Positions 52,513 through 62,009 of a stretch of 64,000 nucleotides of DNA are shown here, piece by piece. The position numbers and the translations under genes were made by a program. Origin of the DNA: Solirubrobacter sp963724195 (GTDB lineage Bacteria; Actinomycetota; Thermoleophilia; Solirubrobacterales; Solirubrobacteraceae); contig CAVRTQ010000027.1 in the NCBI GenBank assembly GCA_963724195.1, forward strand, positions 1-64,000. The letters run 5' to 3'. Numbering within the stretch: position 1 is the stretch's first letter; each line of letters starts with the position of its first letter. Below the pieces are notes generated by a model. It saw nothing but the letters and a program-made list of their open reading frames with translations, did no database searches and was not told the DNA's origin.

Positions 52513-54433
52513 GTGGGAGTCGCCAGCACCCTCGGCCAACCGGTCCGCCGTCGCGAGGACGCGCGCCTGCTCGCGGGCCAGGGCCAGTTCCTCGACGACG
52601 TCCCGATGCCGAACGCCCTGCACATGGCGTTCGTCCGCTCCCCGCACGCCCACGCCCGCGTCCACATAAAGGGGCCTGGCCCCTTTATCTTTACGGCGAA
52701 GGATCTCGCGGGGCGGGTCTCGCCGGGCCAGATCGTGCCGCCGCCCGGGTTGGACGTGTCGCCGATCCCGCACCCGCTGCTCGCGGACGGCGAGGTGCGG
52801 TACGTCGGGCAGCCCGTCGCGGCCGTGGTGGCGGAGTCCCGCGCGCTGGCCGAGGACCTGGCGGAGCGGGTGGAGGTCGAGTACGAGCCGCTGCCCGCGG
52901 TGCTCGACCCGCGGGCGGGCGACCCGATGGCGCGCTGGGAGCAGCGCGCGGGCGACGTGGCGGGCGCGTTCGCGCGGGCGGCGCACGTGGTGCGGACCGA
53001 GCGCGTGATCGGGCGGCTCACGAATGCCTTGCTGGAGGGCAGCGGCGCGCTGGCCGTGCCGGATGGCGAGCGGCTGACGGTGTGGACGTCGTCGCTGAGC
53101 GCGCACCGGCCGCGTGCGCAACTCGCGCAGATGCTGCGACGCGACGAGGCGTCGCTGCGCGTGATCGTCCCGGACGTCGGCGGTGGGTTCGGCTCCAAGG
53201 GCACGTTGCCGGTGGAGACGCCGGTCGTCGCGTTCGCGGCCGCCGAGCTGGGGCGGCCGGTGCGCTGGACCGAGGATCGCCGCGAGCAGTCGGAGTCGTC
53301 GCCGCAGGGCCGCGGGATTCGCGGCTGGGTGGAGCTCGCGCTGGACGCGGACGGACGCATCCTCGCGTTGCGCGGCCGCGTGCTGGCCGATCTGGGCGCC
53401 TACCTGCTGCCGAGCACCGCGATCCCCGCGCACACCACGGCGATGCTCCTCACCGGCGCGTACGACATCCCGGCCGTCGAGGTGATCGTCACCGGCGCGC
53501 GCACGAACAAGGTCCCGACCGCGCCCTACCGCGGCGCCGGGCGACCGGAGGCGACCGAGCTGATCGAGACGGCGATCGACGCCGCCGCCCGGCAGCTCCA
53601 GCTCGATCCGGTGGAGCTGCGCCGGCGCAACCTCGTGCGCGCGTTCCCGCACCGGACGGCGCTCGGGTGGACGTACGACGCGGGCGACTTCGAGCGCTGC
53701 CTGGACCGCGCGCTCGAACTCCTCGGCGAGGTCGACACAGGACCGCACACCGGCGTGGGCGTCGCGCTCGCGATCGAGCGCTCCGGCGGCTTGTACGAGT
53801 GCGCGGAGGTCACGCGCGACGGGGTCGTGCGCGTGGGCTCGATTCCCGCCGGGTCCGGGCACGAGACGCTGTTCGCGCAGATCGCGGCCGCCAAGCTCGG
53901 GCTCGACGTGGACCAGATCACGGTCCTCACCGGGGACACGGACGAGCTGGCGGACGGCGTCGGCTCCTTCTCGAGCCGCTCGACGGCGATGGGCGGCTCC
54001 GCCGTCGCCGCCGCGGCCGACGACCTGCTCGCCGGCGGGCCCGGTGTCGCGCGCTTCGCCTCCGACCAGGGGTTCACGTCCGCCGCCTACGTCGCGGTCG
54101 TCGACGTCGACCCGGCGACGGGCGCGGTCGAGGTGCGCCGGCTCGTCGCCGTGACGGACGCGGGCACGATCCTCAACCCGCTGCTGGCCGAACGGCCAGG
54201 TGATCGGCGGCGCGGTCGCCGGCCTCGAGCCGATCACCGCGGCCGAGATCCCGGAGTTCGCCACCGCGTTCGTGGAGTCGCCGTCGCCGCTGAACCCGCT
54301 CGGCGCGAAGGGCGTCGGGGAGAGCGGCGCGAGCGGCGCGCCCGCGGCGGTCGCCAACGCGCTGGCGGACGTGGTCGGCCGCCACCTCGACGCGCCGTAC
54401 ACCGCCGAGAAGGTCTGGCAAGCGCTGCGATGA
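52513..54433 (+). CDS. Molybdenum hydroxylase large subunit (xanthine/aldehyde oxidase-type; one frame break)
   Basis: About 640 residues from a GTG at 52513. Mo-pterin subunit layout: LGQPVRRREDARLLAGQGQF, VRYVGQPVAAVVAES, DVGGGFGSKG near residue 220, the active-site loop TAPYRGAGRPEATELIE near residue 337, and KGVGESG with the catalytic Glu near the C-terminus. PYRGAGR excludes form I CO dehydrogenase (AYXCSFR). The frame shifts near 54191 (one extra C: LLAE/GQVIGG). Between GGAVAGL and EIPEFATAFVESP about 20-30 residues usual for the family are missing. A palindromic element encodes residues in the SPHAHARV...FTAKDL loop. Confidence 0.85.
52666..52688. repeat. In-frame palindromic mini-element, copy 1
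   Basis: Arms ATAAAGGGGCC (52666-52676) and GGCCCCTTTAT (52678-52688) are perfect inverted repeats around a single T. It lies inside the large-subunit gene, in frame, and encodes the loop IKGPGPFI. It matches copy 2 at 54629-54649 except at one base pair that covaries. Confidence 0.75.
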
Positions 54434-54714
54434 CCTGGGACGAGCTGCTCGCCCACCCCCGCAGCCGCGACGCCGACGGCGTCCTCACCGTGCTCGAGGA
54501 GATCGACGATGACACCGGCAGCGCCGTCTACCGCCGCGGCGGCGAGAGCCACACGGTGCGCCGGATCGGCCAGGAGCTCGACGTCCACGTGCTCCACGGC
54601 GAGGTCGTCGACGAAGCGGCCGCGAAGATAAAGGTGCCTGGCACCTTTAGGTTGGCCGCCGCGGGTGTGGCCGCGGCCGGGCTCGCGTGGCTGGCGACGC
54701 GGAGGCGTGCGTGA
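54430..54714 (+). CDS. Small membrane-anchored protein of the molybdenum hydroxylase operon, unknown
   Basis: 94 residues. ATG overlaps the large-subunit stop; its own stop overlaps the FAD-subunit start. Charged N-terminal ~70 residues (TWDELLAHPRSRDADGVLTV) and a C-terminal hydrophobic helix (LAAAGVAAAGLAWLA) with TRRRA tail, so probably tail-anchored in the membrane. No family recognised. The junction between the two parts is encoded by a palindromic element (AKIKVPGTFR). Conserved placement between hydroxylase subunits would suggest an assembly or anchoring role. Confidence 0.6.
   Translation: MTWDELLAHPRSRDADGVLTVLEEIDDDTGSAVYRRGGESHTVRRIGQELDVHVLHGEVVDEAAAKIKVPGTFRLAAAGVAAAGLAWLATRRRA
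54629..54649. repeat. In-frame palindromic mini-element, copy 2
   Basis: Arms TAAAGGTGCC (54629-54638) and GGCACCTTTA (54640-54649) pair perfectly around a single T, in frame as IKVPGTF in the 94-residue protein. Relative to copy 1 the only core change is G to T in the left arm with C to A in the right, preserving pairing. Confidence 0.75.
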
Positions 54715-55482
54715 AGCCGGCGCCGTTCGAGTACGTCGCCGTGGACTCGTGGGAGGCGGCCGTCGCGGCGCTCACCGACGACGCGCAGGTGCTCGCGGGT
54801 GGGCAGAGCCTCGTGCCGCTGCTGAACCGGCGGCTCCTGCGGCCCACGCGGCTCGTGGACATCAACGGCATCCCGGGCCTGATCCGGCGCACCGACGGCG
54901 TGCTCCGGATCGGCGCGACCGTGCGCCAAGCAGCGCTCGAACGCTCCGTCGTGGCCGAGCACTGGCCGCTGCTGCGCCAAGCGCTGCGCCACGTCGGGCA
55001 CCCGGCGACGCGCTCGCGCGGCACGGTGGGCGGCTCGGTCGCGCACGCCGACCCGCGGGCGGAGCTCGTGTGCGCGCTGACCGCGCTGGACGCCCGCTAC
55101 GAGACGACGCGAGCGGGTCGTGGAAGGCCCGCCGGTGCTCGCGCCGCGCGAGTTGTTGGTGCGCATCGAGCTCCCACCGCTCCCCCCGGGTGCACAGACC
55201 GCGTTCGCCGAGCACGCCCGCACCCGGGGCGACTTCGCCGACGCGGCCGCGGCCGTCGTGCTCGCCCCGCACCACGCGGCGATCGCGATCTTCGCCGCTG
55301 GCAATGTGCCGGCCGCGCCCCCCGGCGCTCGCCGCGCGCCGGCCGCCGAGCGTGCCGTGCGCGACGGCGCGACCGCCGCGGAGGCCGCCGCGCTGGCCGC
55401 GGAGCTCGTCGACGGCGACCACCCGCGCGCCCTCGTCGCCGAGGTCACCCGCCGCGCGCTCGTCCAAGCGGGCCACGCATGA
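54711..55482 (+). CDS. Molybdenum hydroxylase FAD-binding (medium) subunit (one frame break)
   Basis: About 257 residues, GTG start overlapping the previous stop (GTGA). FAD site AGGQSLVPLLNRRLLRPTRLVDI near residue 28 and GTVGGSVAHADPRAEL near residue 103 are the two signature loops of CoxM/XdhB proteins. The frame shifts near 55115, where ARYETT breaks off and the continuation from VLAPRELLVRIELPPLPPG follows. The C-terminal domain is intact (DGDHPRALVAEVTRRAL). It passes electrons from the iron-sulphur subunit to an acceptor. Confidence 0.85.
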
Positions 55483-56019
55483 GCGGCTTCGGCGATCCGC
55501 CGCCCGACCTCGACCGCCCGGGCTTCGGCACGCCCGCCGCCGCCCGCGCGCCGTCGCCCGCCCACGGACTCGCCGGCCGCCCCTGCGCGCGTCTCCGTCC
55601 GCGTCAACGGCGAGCTCCGCACCGCCGAGGTCGAGCCGCGGACGCTCCTCTCGGACTTCCTGCGCCACCAGCTCGGGCTGACCGGGACCAAGGTGGGCTG
55701 CGAGGACGGGACGTGCGGGTCGTGCACCGTCCAGCTCGACGGGGAGCCGGTGCTCGCCTGCCTGACGTTCGCGATCCAGGTCGATCAGGCGCAGATCACG
55801 ACGATCGAGGGCCTCGCACCCGGCCGTCTGCAACGCGCGTTCCACGAGCACCACGCGCTGCAGTGCGGGTTCTGCACCGCGGGCATGCTGCTCACCCTGG
55901 ACGCCTACCTGAAAGACCACCCCGAGCCGACCGACGCGCAGCTCAAGGAGGCGTTGGCGGGCAATCTGTGCCGCTGCACGGGCTACGCGCCGATCATCGA
56001 AGCCGTGCGCAACCGATGA
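55479..56019 (+). CDS. Molybdenum hydroxylase [2Fe-2S] (small) subunit (one frame break)
   Basis: About 180 residues. After an unusual ~35-residue Pro/Ala-rich N-terminal extension (FGDPPPDLDRPGFGTPAAA) the CoxS core begins at VSVRVNGELRTAEVEPRTLL. Cluster motifs are GCEDGTCGSCTVQLDG near residue 72 (plant-ferredoxin-like) and QCGFCTAGMLL ... GNLCRCTGYAPI near residue 128 (second [2Fe-2S]). The frame shifts near 55578, between the extension and the core. ATG overlaps the medium-subunit stop. Confidence 0.88.
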
Positions 56020-57314
56020 AGCTGCGGTCCAAGTACGACCGCGAGATCCTGGTGCTCGCGTTGCCCGCGCTCGGGGCGCTGGCCTCCGAGCCGCTGTACG
56101 TGCTGGTGGACACGGCGATCGTCGGCCACCTCGGCACCACGCAGCTCGCCTCCCTCGCGATCGCGGCGACGGTCCTCAGCACCGCGTTCACGATCTTCAA
56201 CTTCCTCACGTACGGCACGACGGCGCAGGTCGCCCGCCTGCACGGCGCGGGGCGCAACGAGGCCGCGGCGCGGCTCGGGTCGCAGGCGCTGTGGCTGGCG
56301 CTCGGGATCGGGCTCGTCCTGTGCGTGCTGCTGGAGCTCTTCGCCCCCGCGATCGTCGGCCTCATGGGCGGCGAGGGGGAGATCAAGGACGGCGCGGTCA
56401 CCTATCTGCGGATCAGCGCGATCGGCGCGCCCCTGTTCATGCTCGCCAGCGCGGCGCAGGGCTTCCTGCGCGGGATGGGCGACCTGAAGACGCCGCTGCT
56501 GATCCTCGTCGCCGCCCACACCGTCAACGTCGTGCTCGAGCTGCTGTTCGTGTACGGCTTCGGGTGGGGCCTCGCCGGCTCCGCGTGGGGCACCGTGATC
56601 GCGCAGCTCGGGATGGCGGGCGCGTTCTTCGCGGTCCAGTGGCGGGCGGGCCTGGAGCGTCCGCACCCGGACAAGATGCGCCCGCTGATGAAGATCGGCT
56701 CGGAGATCGCGGTCCGCACCACCGCACTCACGGGTTCGTTCCTCGTCGGCAGCGCGGTGCTCGCGCGGGTCGGCGCAGCGTCGCTCGGCGCGCACCAGAT
56801 CGCGTTCCAGCTGTGGGTGTTCCTCGCGCTGATCCTCGACGCGATCGCGATCGCCGGCCAGGTGATGGTCGGCCGGATGCTGGGCGGCAGCGATCCCGAG
56901 GGGGCGCGGGCCGCCGCGACCCGGATGATCGGCTGGTCGGTGATCATCGGCGCCCTGTTCGGCCTGATCCTGGTGGCACTCGGCAGCACGGTCCCCGACC
57001 TGTTCACCAACGACCCGGCGGTGATCGACCAAGCCGAGAAGATCTGGTGGATCTTCGCCCTGACGATGCCGTTCAACGGCGCGGTGTTCGCGCTCGACGG
57101 CATCCTGATCGGGGCCGGCGACACGCGCTTCCTGATGTGGGGAATGCTGGCCGCAGCAGCGGTTTACCTGCCCATCGTGCTGCTCACGCTGCACAACGAT
57201 TGGGGCATCGTCGGCGTCTGGTCAGGACTGGCCGCACTGATCGCCGTTCGGCTAGTTACGTGCGGCGGAAGGTTCCTCGGCTCACATTGGGCGTTGACAG
57301 GCGCGCCGGCTTGA
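56016..57314 (+). CDS. MATE family efflux transporter
   Basis: 432 residues, 12 predicted membrane helices. DinF-like start (REILVLALPALGALASEPLYVLVDTAIVGHLG) and the repeated half near residue 230 (ALTGSFLVGSAVLARVGAASLGAHQIAFQLW). It exports cationic or other drugs in exchange for H+ or Na+. ATG overlaps the small-subunit stop, so it is part of the molybdenum-hydroxylase operon and may export that enzyme's product or substrate. Confidence 0.9.
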   Translation: MKLRSKYDREILVLALPALGALASEPLYVLVDTAIVGHLGTTQLASLAIAATVLSTAFTIFNFLTYGTTAQVARLHGAGRNEAAARLGSQALWLALGIGLVLCVLLELFAPAIVGLMGGEGEIKDGAVTYLRISAIGAPLFMLASAAQGFLRGMGDLKTPLLILVAAHTVNVVLELLFVYGFGWGLAGSAWGTVIAQLGMAGAFFAVQWRAGLERPHPDKMRPLMKIGSEIAVRTTALTGSFLVGSAVLARVGAASLGAHQIAFQLWVFLALILDAIAIAGQVMVGRMLGGSDPEGARAAATRMIGWSVIIGALFGLILVALGSTVPDLFTNDPAVIDQAEKIWWIFALTMPFNGAVFALDGILIGAGDTRFLMWGMLAAAAVYLPIVLLTLHNDWGIVGVWSGLAALIAVRLVTCGGRFLGSHWALTGAPA

Positions 57315-57321
57315 CTACCCT
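57294..57321 (+). promoter_or_regulatory. Sigma-70-type promoter for the small signal-peptide protein
   Basis: TTGACA (57294-57299), a 16-base spacer and TACCCT (57316-57321), 10 bases before the ATG at 57332. The -35 lies inside the end of the MATE gene. This is the best complete promoter in the window. Confidence 0.6.
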
Positions 57322-57331
57322 GTCGGCGCCC

Positions 57332-57712
57332 ATGACGCGACGGATTGCCACCCTCACCACGCTGCTCGTCCTTGCTCTCGCCGCCCCGGCGGGTGCACAG
57401 TCCGGCGCCTTCGGACCGCTGCCGCAGGCCGCGACGCCGACGCCGACTGCGGTCGAGTCCACGACGGACACCGGCGAGACCGGACGCAACACGCTGTTCA
57501 TCATCGGCGGCGCGCTGATCGTCGGCTTCCTGATCATGGGCGCGCTGATCGCGCGCGACGCCCGCCGCAAGGCCCCGGAGATCGTCGCGGCCGGCCCGGC
57601 GGTCCCCGAGCCCGGCACCGGCGCCCGCAAGCCGCACAGCGCGGCGGCCAAGAAGAAGATGCGGGCCAAGACGCGCGCCCAGAAGCAAGCGCGCAAAGCC
57701 CACCGGCGCTAA
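57332..57712 (+). CDS. Small membrane protein with signal peptide, unknown
   Basis: 126 residues. Signal peptide (TLTTLLVLALAAPAGAQ), a short Thr/Pro linker, one membrane helix (TLFIIGGALIVGFLIMGALIA) and a strongly basic cytoplasmic tail (AAAKKKMRAKTRAQKQARK). Topology resembles small single-pass proteins with external N-terminus. No family recognised. Convergent with ppk2 by 4 bases. Confidence 0.7.
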   Translation: MTRRIATLTTLLVLALAAPAGAQSGAFGPLPQAATPTPTAVESTTDTGETGRNTLFIIGGALIVGFLIMGALIARDARRKAPEIVAAGPAVPEPGTGARKPHSAAAKKKMRAKTRAQKQARKAHRR

Positions 57713-58437
57713 GGCAGCTTCGCCTCGATCGCGTCGATCACCGTGTTCAGCACGGCGACGCGGGCGTAGCGCTTCGAATTCGCCGGGACCAGCGACCACG
57801 GCGCCCACTCGGTCGACGTCTTCTCGACCATCTCCTCGACCGCGGCCTCGTACTCGGCGCGCCGGCCGCGGTTGCGCCAGTCCTCGTCGGTCAGCTTCCA
57901 GGACTTCAGCGGGTCCTGCGCGCGCGCCTCGAAGCGCTTGAGCTGCTCCTCCTCGGAGACGTGCATCCAGAGCTTGACGAGGATCATCCCGTCGTCGCAC
58001 AGCGCGCGCTCGAAGTCGTTGATCTCGCGGTAGGCGCGCTTCCACTGCGCCTTCTCCGCGAAGCCCTCGACCCGCTCGACGAGCACCCGCCCGTACCACG
58101 AGCGGTCGAGCACGGCCATCCCGCCCCAGCCGGGCAGCGCCGACCCGAACCGCAGCAGGTACTGGTGGCGCTTCTCGTCCGGCGTCGGCGCCGCGTACTG
58201 CACCACGCGCACGTGCCGCGGGTCCAGGTGGTCGACGAGCCGCTTGATCGCGCCGCCCTTGCCGGAGGCATCCCAGCCCTCGAACAGCACGCACAGCGGC
58301 GGCCCGAGCGCCTCCGCGGTCTGCCCGCCGAGCTGCAGCCGCAGCGTCAGCAGCCGCTCCTGGGCGGCCGCGAGCTGCTCGGCCTCCTCCTGCTTGGAGA
58401 GCTTGAGCGAGAGGTCGAGTTTGGAGAGGGCGCTCAT
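57709..58437 (-). CDS. ppk2: Polyphosphate kinase 2 family protein
   Basis: 242 residues. PPK2 motifs: Walker A FEGWDASGKGGAIKRLVDHL near residue 54, VVQYAAPTPDEKRHQYLLRF, Walker B-like VLDRSWYGRVLVERVEGFA near residue 111 and the lid ALCDDGMILVKLWMHVSEEEQ. It phosphorylates nucleoside (di/mono)phosphates from polyphosphate or the reverse; class within PPK2 not decided. Upstream 142-residue-type membrane gene overlaps its start by 4 bases. Confidence 0.93.
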   Translation of the reverse strand: MSALSKLDLSLKLSKQEEAEQLAAAQERLLTLRLQLGGQTAEALGPPLCVLFEGWDASGKGGAIKRLVDHLDPRHVRVVQYAAPTPDEKRHQYLLRFGSALPGWGGMAVLDRSWYGRVLVERVEGFAEKAQWKRAYREINDFERALCDDGMILVKLWMHVSEEEQLKRFEARAQDPLKSWKLTDEDWRNRGRRAEYEAAVEEMVEKTSTEWAPWSLVPANSKRYARVAVLNTVIDAIEAKLP

Positions 58438-58880
58438 CCTGGGCGGATTACCCGGCCGGCGTCCACGGCGAGCGTGTCCGGTAGCTCGTCGAACGGCCGC
58501 TCGAACCCTTCGAAGCGGCCGGTGCCGCGGTAGTCAGCGAAGCGCACGACCCGGTCATCACGCAAGAAGATCAGCAGATCGCCGCCGTCGACGGTGTCGA
58601 TCCCCGTCCACTCGAACCCGAGCCGGTCCGAGATCGCGTCGCGGGGCGTCTCCGGTTGCACGAGCAACACGCGATCCCACGGGAAGCTCGCGACCTCGCG
58701 CAGGTTCACGGTCCCGCCCTCCAACGCCGCCTGGTTGACCGCGAGCGTGAAGTTCTCGGCGAGGAGGTTGTCGGCCTGGAAGTTGTCCTCGTCGCGCGTG
58801 AAGAACACGATCCCGCCGAGCAGCAGCAGGAAGAACAGCAGCCCGCCGCCCACCAGCGCGATTCCTCGTCCCATCGTCAC
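58434..58880 (-). CDS. Single-pass membrane protein, unknown
   Basis: 148 residues from GTG 58880 (ATG 58874 is an alternative). One N-terminal membrane helix (GGGLLFFLLLLGGIVFF) and a soluble external domain with mixed strands (FEWTGIDTVDGGDLLIFLRDDRVVRFADYRG). No family recognised. Coupled to ppk2 (ATGA overlap). Divergent from ileS. Confidence 0.65.
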   Translation of the reverse strand: MTMGRGIALVGGGLLFFLLLLGGIVFFTRDEDNFQADNLLAENFTLAVNQAALEGGTVNLREVASFPWDRVLLVQPETPRDAISDRLGFEWTGIDTVDGGDLLIFLRDDRVVRFADYRGTGRFEGFERPFDELPDTLAVDAGRVIRPG

Positions 58881-58903
58881 GGGTTCGAACCTACCGTGCG
58901 GCC

Positions 58904-58909
58904 TAGACT
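58904..58909 (+). promoter_or_regulatory. -10 box of ileS
   Basis: TAGACT ends 10 bases before the GTG start of ileS at 58920, with no ribosome binding site, so the message is probably leaderless. No T-box riboswitch is present. Confidence 0.45.
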
Positions 58910-58919
58910 CCTACACCAA

Positions 58920-61900
58920 GTGCCGCCTCATACTCCCCTGCCCGAGAACGTCTCCTTCCCGGAGCTCGAGGAGAAGGTCCTCGAGCGCTGGCGCGAGCTG
59001 GACGTCTACAACGAGTCCCTCAAGCGCCGCGAGGGCGCGCCGCCCTACGTCTTCTACGAGGGCCCGCCGACCGCCAACGGCAAGCCCGGCTCGCATCACG
59101 TCCTGGCCCGCGTGTTCAAGGACGTGTTCCCGCGCTACAAGACGATGCGCGGGCTTCTACTCCTACCGCAAGGGCGGCTGGGACTGCCATGGCCTGCCCG
59201 TGGAGATCGCGGTCCAGCAGCAGCTCGGGATCGAGAACAAGGCGCAGATCGAGGAATACGGGATCGCGGAGTTCAACGCGAAGTGCCGCGAGTCGGTGTT
59301 CGAGTTCCTCGAGGACTGGACGAAGCTGACCGAGCGGATCGGCTACTGGGTCGACCTGGACGATCCGTACCGCACGCTCGACACCAAGTACGTCGAGTCG
59401 GTCTGGTGGGCGCTGAGCCAGCTGTGGCAGAAGGACCTGCTCTACGAAGGCTTCAAGGTCGTCCCGTACTGCCCGAAGGACGGCACGGCGCTCTCGAGCC
59501 ACGAGGTCAGCCAGGGCTACCAGGACGTCGAGGACCCGAGCGTCTTCATCCGCTACCCGATCAACAAGCCGCACGGCGTGCTGCGCGAGGGCGACGAGCT
59601 GCTCGTGTGGACCACGACGCCGTGGACGCTCGTGTCCAACGCCGCCGTGGCCGTGGACCCCGAGCTCACCTACGTGCGCACGAGCAACGGTGAGGTGCTC
59701 GCCGAGGCGCTCGTCACCCGCGTGATCGGGGAGGACGCGACGATCGCGGACCGCTTCAAGGGCGCGGACATGGTCGGCGCCGGCTACGAGCCGCCGTTCC
59801 CGTACATCCCGGCTCCGAGTACGGCGAGAAGGGCCACACCGTGCTGCCCGCGGACTTCGTGTCCGCCGAGGACGGCACCGGCATCGTGCACACCGCGATC
59901 GCGTTCGGCGAGGACGACTTCCGCCTCGGCGCCGAGCAGGGCCTCGCGGTCATCAACCCCGTGCGCGGCGACGGCACCTACGACGAGCGCATCGGCCCGT
60001 ACGCCGGCCGCTTCGTCAAGGCAGCCGACGACGACCTGATCGAGGACCTGCGCGGCCGCGGCCGTCTGTTCCGGGCCGAGCGCCTGCTGCACGCGTACCC
60101 GCACTGCTGGCGCTGTGGCACGCCGCTGCTCTACTACGCCAAGCCGTCCTGGTACATCAAGACCTCCCAGCTCCGTGACCGCCTGCTGGCGGCCAACGAG
60201 AGCGTCGACTGGCACCCGGAGCACATCAAGCACGGCCGCATGGGCCGGTGGCTGGAGAACAACGTGGACTGGGCGCTCTCCCGCGAGCGCTACTGGGGCA
60301 CGCCGCTCCCGGTCTGGCGCAACGAGGCCGGCGAGACCGTCTGCATCGGCTCGTTCGCCGAGCTGGAGGAGCTGTCCGGCGTCAAGCTCGAGGACCCGCA
60401 CCGCCCGTTCGTGGACGACGTGGAGATCCCGTCGCCGACCGGTGGGGAGCCGCTCAAGCGCGTCCCCGAGGTGATCGACGTCTGGTTCGACAGCGGCAGC
60501 ATGCCGTTCGCCCAGTGGCACGCGCCGTTCGAGAACCAGGACAAGTTCGACGAGCAGTTCCCCGCGGACTACATCTGCGAGGGCATCGACCAGACGCGCG
60601 GCTGGTTCTACTCGCTGCTGGCGATCAGCACGCTGCTGTTCGACAAGAGCTCGTACAAGACCTGTCTGAGCCTCGGCCACATCGCCGACCCGACCGGCAA
60701 GAAGATGTCCAAGTCGCTCGGCAACATCGTCGTGCCGTGGGACGTCATCGACCGCCACGGCGCGGACGCCTTCCGCTGGTACTTCCTGGCCACGAAGCTG
60801 CCGTGGGAGGGCTACAACTTCGACACCGACACGGTCGGCGAGTCGCTGCGCCAGTTCCTGCTCCAGCTGTGGAACACGTACGGCTTCTACGTCCTGTACG
60901 CGAACGTCAACGAGGTCGAGCCGAGCGAGACACCGCCGGCCAACGACCTGGACCGCTGGGTGCTCAGCCGCCTCGCCGCAACCGTGGAGACGGTCACCGA
61001 CCGCCTCGAGAACTACGACGCGACCCGCGGCGGCCAGGCCATCCAGGCGTTCGTCGACGACCTCTCGAACTGGTACGTGCGCCGCTCGCGCCGCCGCTTC
61101 TGGGACGGCGACCCGGCCGCGTTCGCGACGCTGCGCACCGCGCTCGTCACCGTGACCAAGCTGCTCGCCCCGTACGTCCCGTTCATCGCCGACGAGATCT
61201 ACGGCAACCTCGACGGCACCGAGCCCAGCGTGCACCTGTGCGACTGGCCCGCGGTCGGCGAGCGCGACGAGAGCCTGGAGTTCGCGATGGCCACCGTCCG
61301 CGAGACCGTCCGCCTCGGCCTCGCCGCGCGCGGCCAGGCCAAGCTCAAGGTGCGCCAGCCGCTCCGCGCGGCCGTCGTGGTCGCCGCCGGCTCCGAGCGG
61401 GACGCGATCGAGCGCCTCCAGGACCTCGCGCTCGACGAGCTCAACGTCAAGGAGATCCGGTACGTCTCGCAGGCCGACGAGCTCGGCTCCTACGAGGTCA
61501 AGCCCAACTACCGGGCGCTCGGCCCGCGCTTCGGCAAGAACATGCCGCACGCCGCGGCGGCCGTCGCCGCGCTGGAGCCCGCCCACGTGGCCGACGCGCT
61601 GCGCAACGGCCATACCGTGGCGATCAGCGTCGACGGGCACGACCACGAGCTCGGCGCCGACGACCTGATGCTCGCCATGAGCCCGCTCGAGGGCTATCAG
61701 CTCGAGCGCGAAGGCTCGCACGCCGTCGCGCTGGAGCTCGAGCTCGACGAGGAGCTGCGCCGCGAAGGCCTGGCGCGCGAGATCGTGCACGCCATCCAGA
61801 ACGCCCGCAAGGGCGCGGGGCTGCAGGTCGAGGACCGCATCAGCCTGACGCTTGGCGGCGACGAGGAGCTGGTGGCCGCGGGCCGTGCGCACGAGGACTA

Positions 61901-62009
61901 CCTCAAGCGCGAGACGCTCGCGCTGTCGGTGGAGTACAACGGCGCGAGCGCGGTCGACGCGGTGAAGATCGAGGGCAAGTCGCTGCAGATCGCGGTACAC
62001 AAGGCGTAA
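58920..62009 (+). CDS. ileS: Isoleucyl-tRNA synthetase, type 2 (two compensating frame breaks)
   Basis: About 1029 residues. The N-terminus YVFYEGPPTANGKPGSHHVLARVFKDVFPRYKTM, RKGGWDCHGLPVEIAVQQQLGI and CRESVFEFLEDWTKLTERIGYWVD (shown in parts) place it in the eukaryote-like IleRS2 group, with the CP1 editing domain (VWTTTPWTLVSNAAVAV) and the catalytic KMSKS loop GKKMSKSLGN near residue 594. The first signature, normally HxGH, is GSHH (59088-59099). The frame shifts near 59149 (extra G) and returns near 59815 (missing G), so length is conserved. Attaches isoleucine to tRNA(Ile). Confidence 0.93.

Noticed and set aside
52513..56019. Aerobic form I CO dehydrogenase (coxLMS)
   Set aside because: Gene order is large-medium-small and the active-site loop is PYRGAGR, not the AYXCSFR motif of form I CO dehydrogenase.
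58881..58891. GGGTTCGAACC resembling a tRNA T-arm
   Set aside because: No acceptor, anticodon or D-arm can be folded around it. It is a short palindrome in the divergent promoter region of ileS.
59784..62000. Very long minus-strand open frame (738 codons) opposite ileS
   Set aside because: Antisense shadow of a high-GC gene. The plus strand encodes clear IleRS motifs and the minus translation is Arg/Ala/Val/Leu-rich with no recognisable domain.
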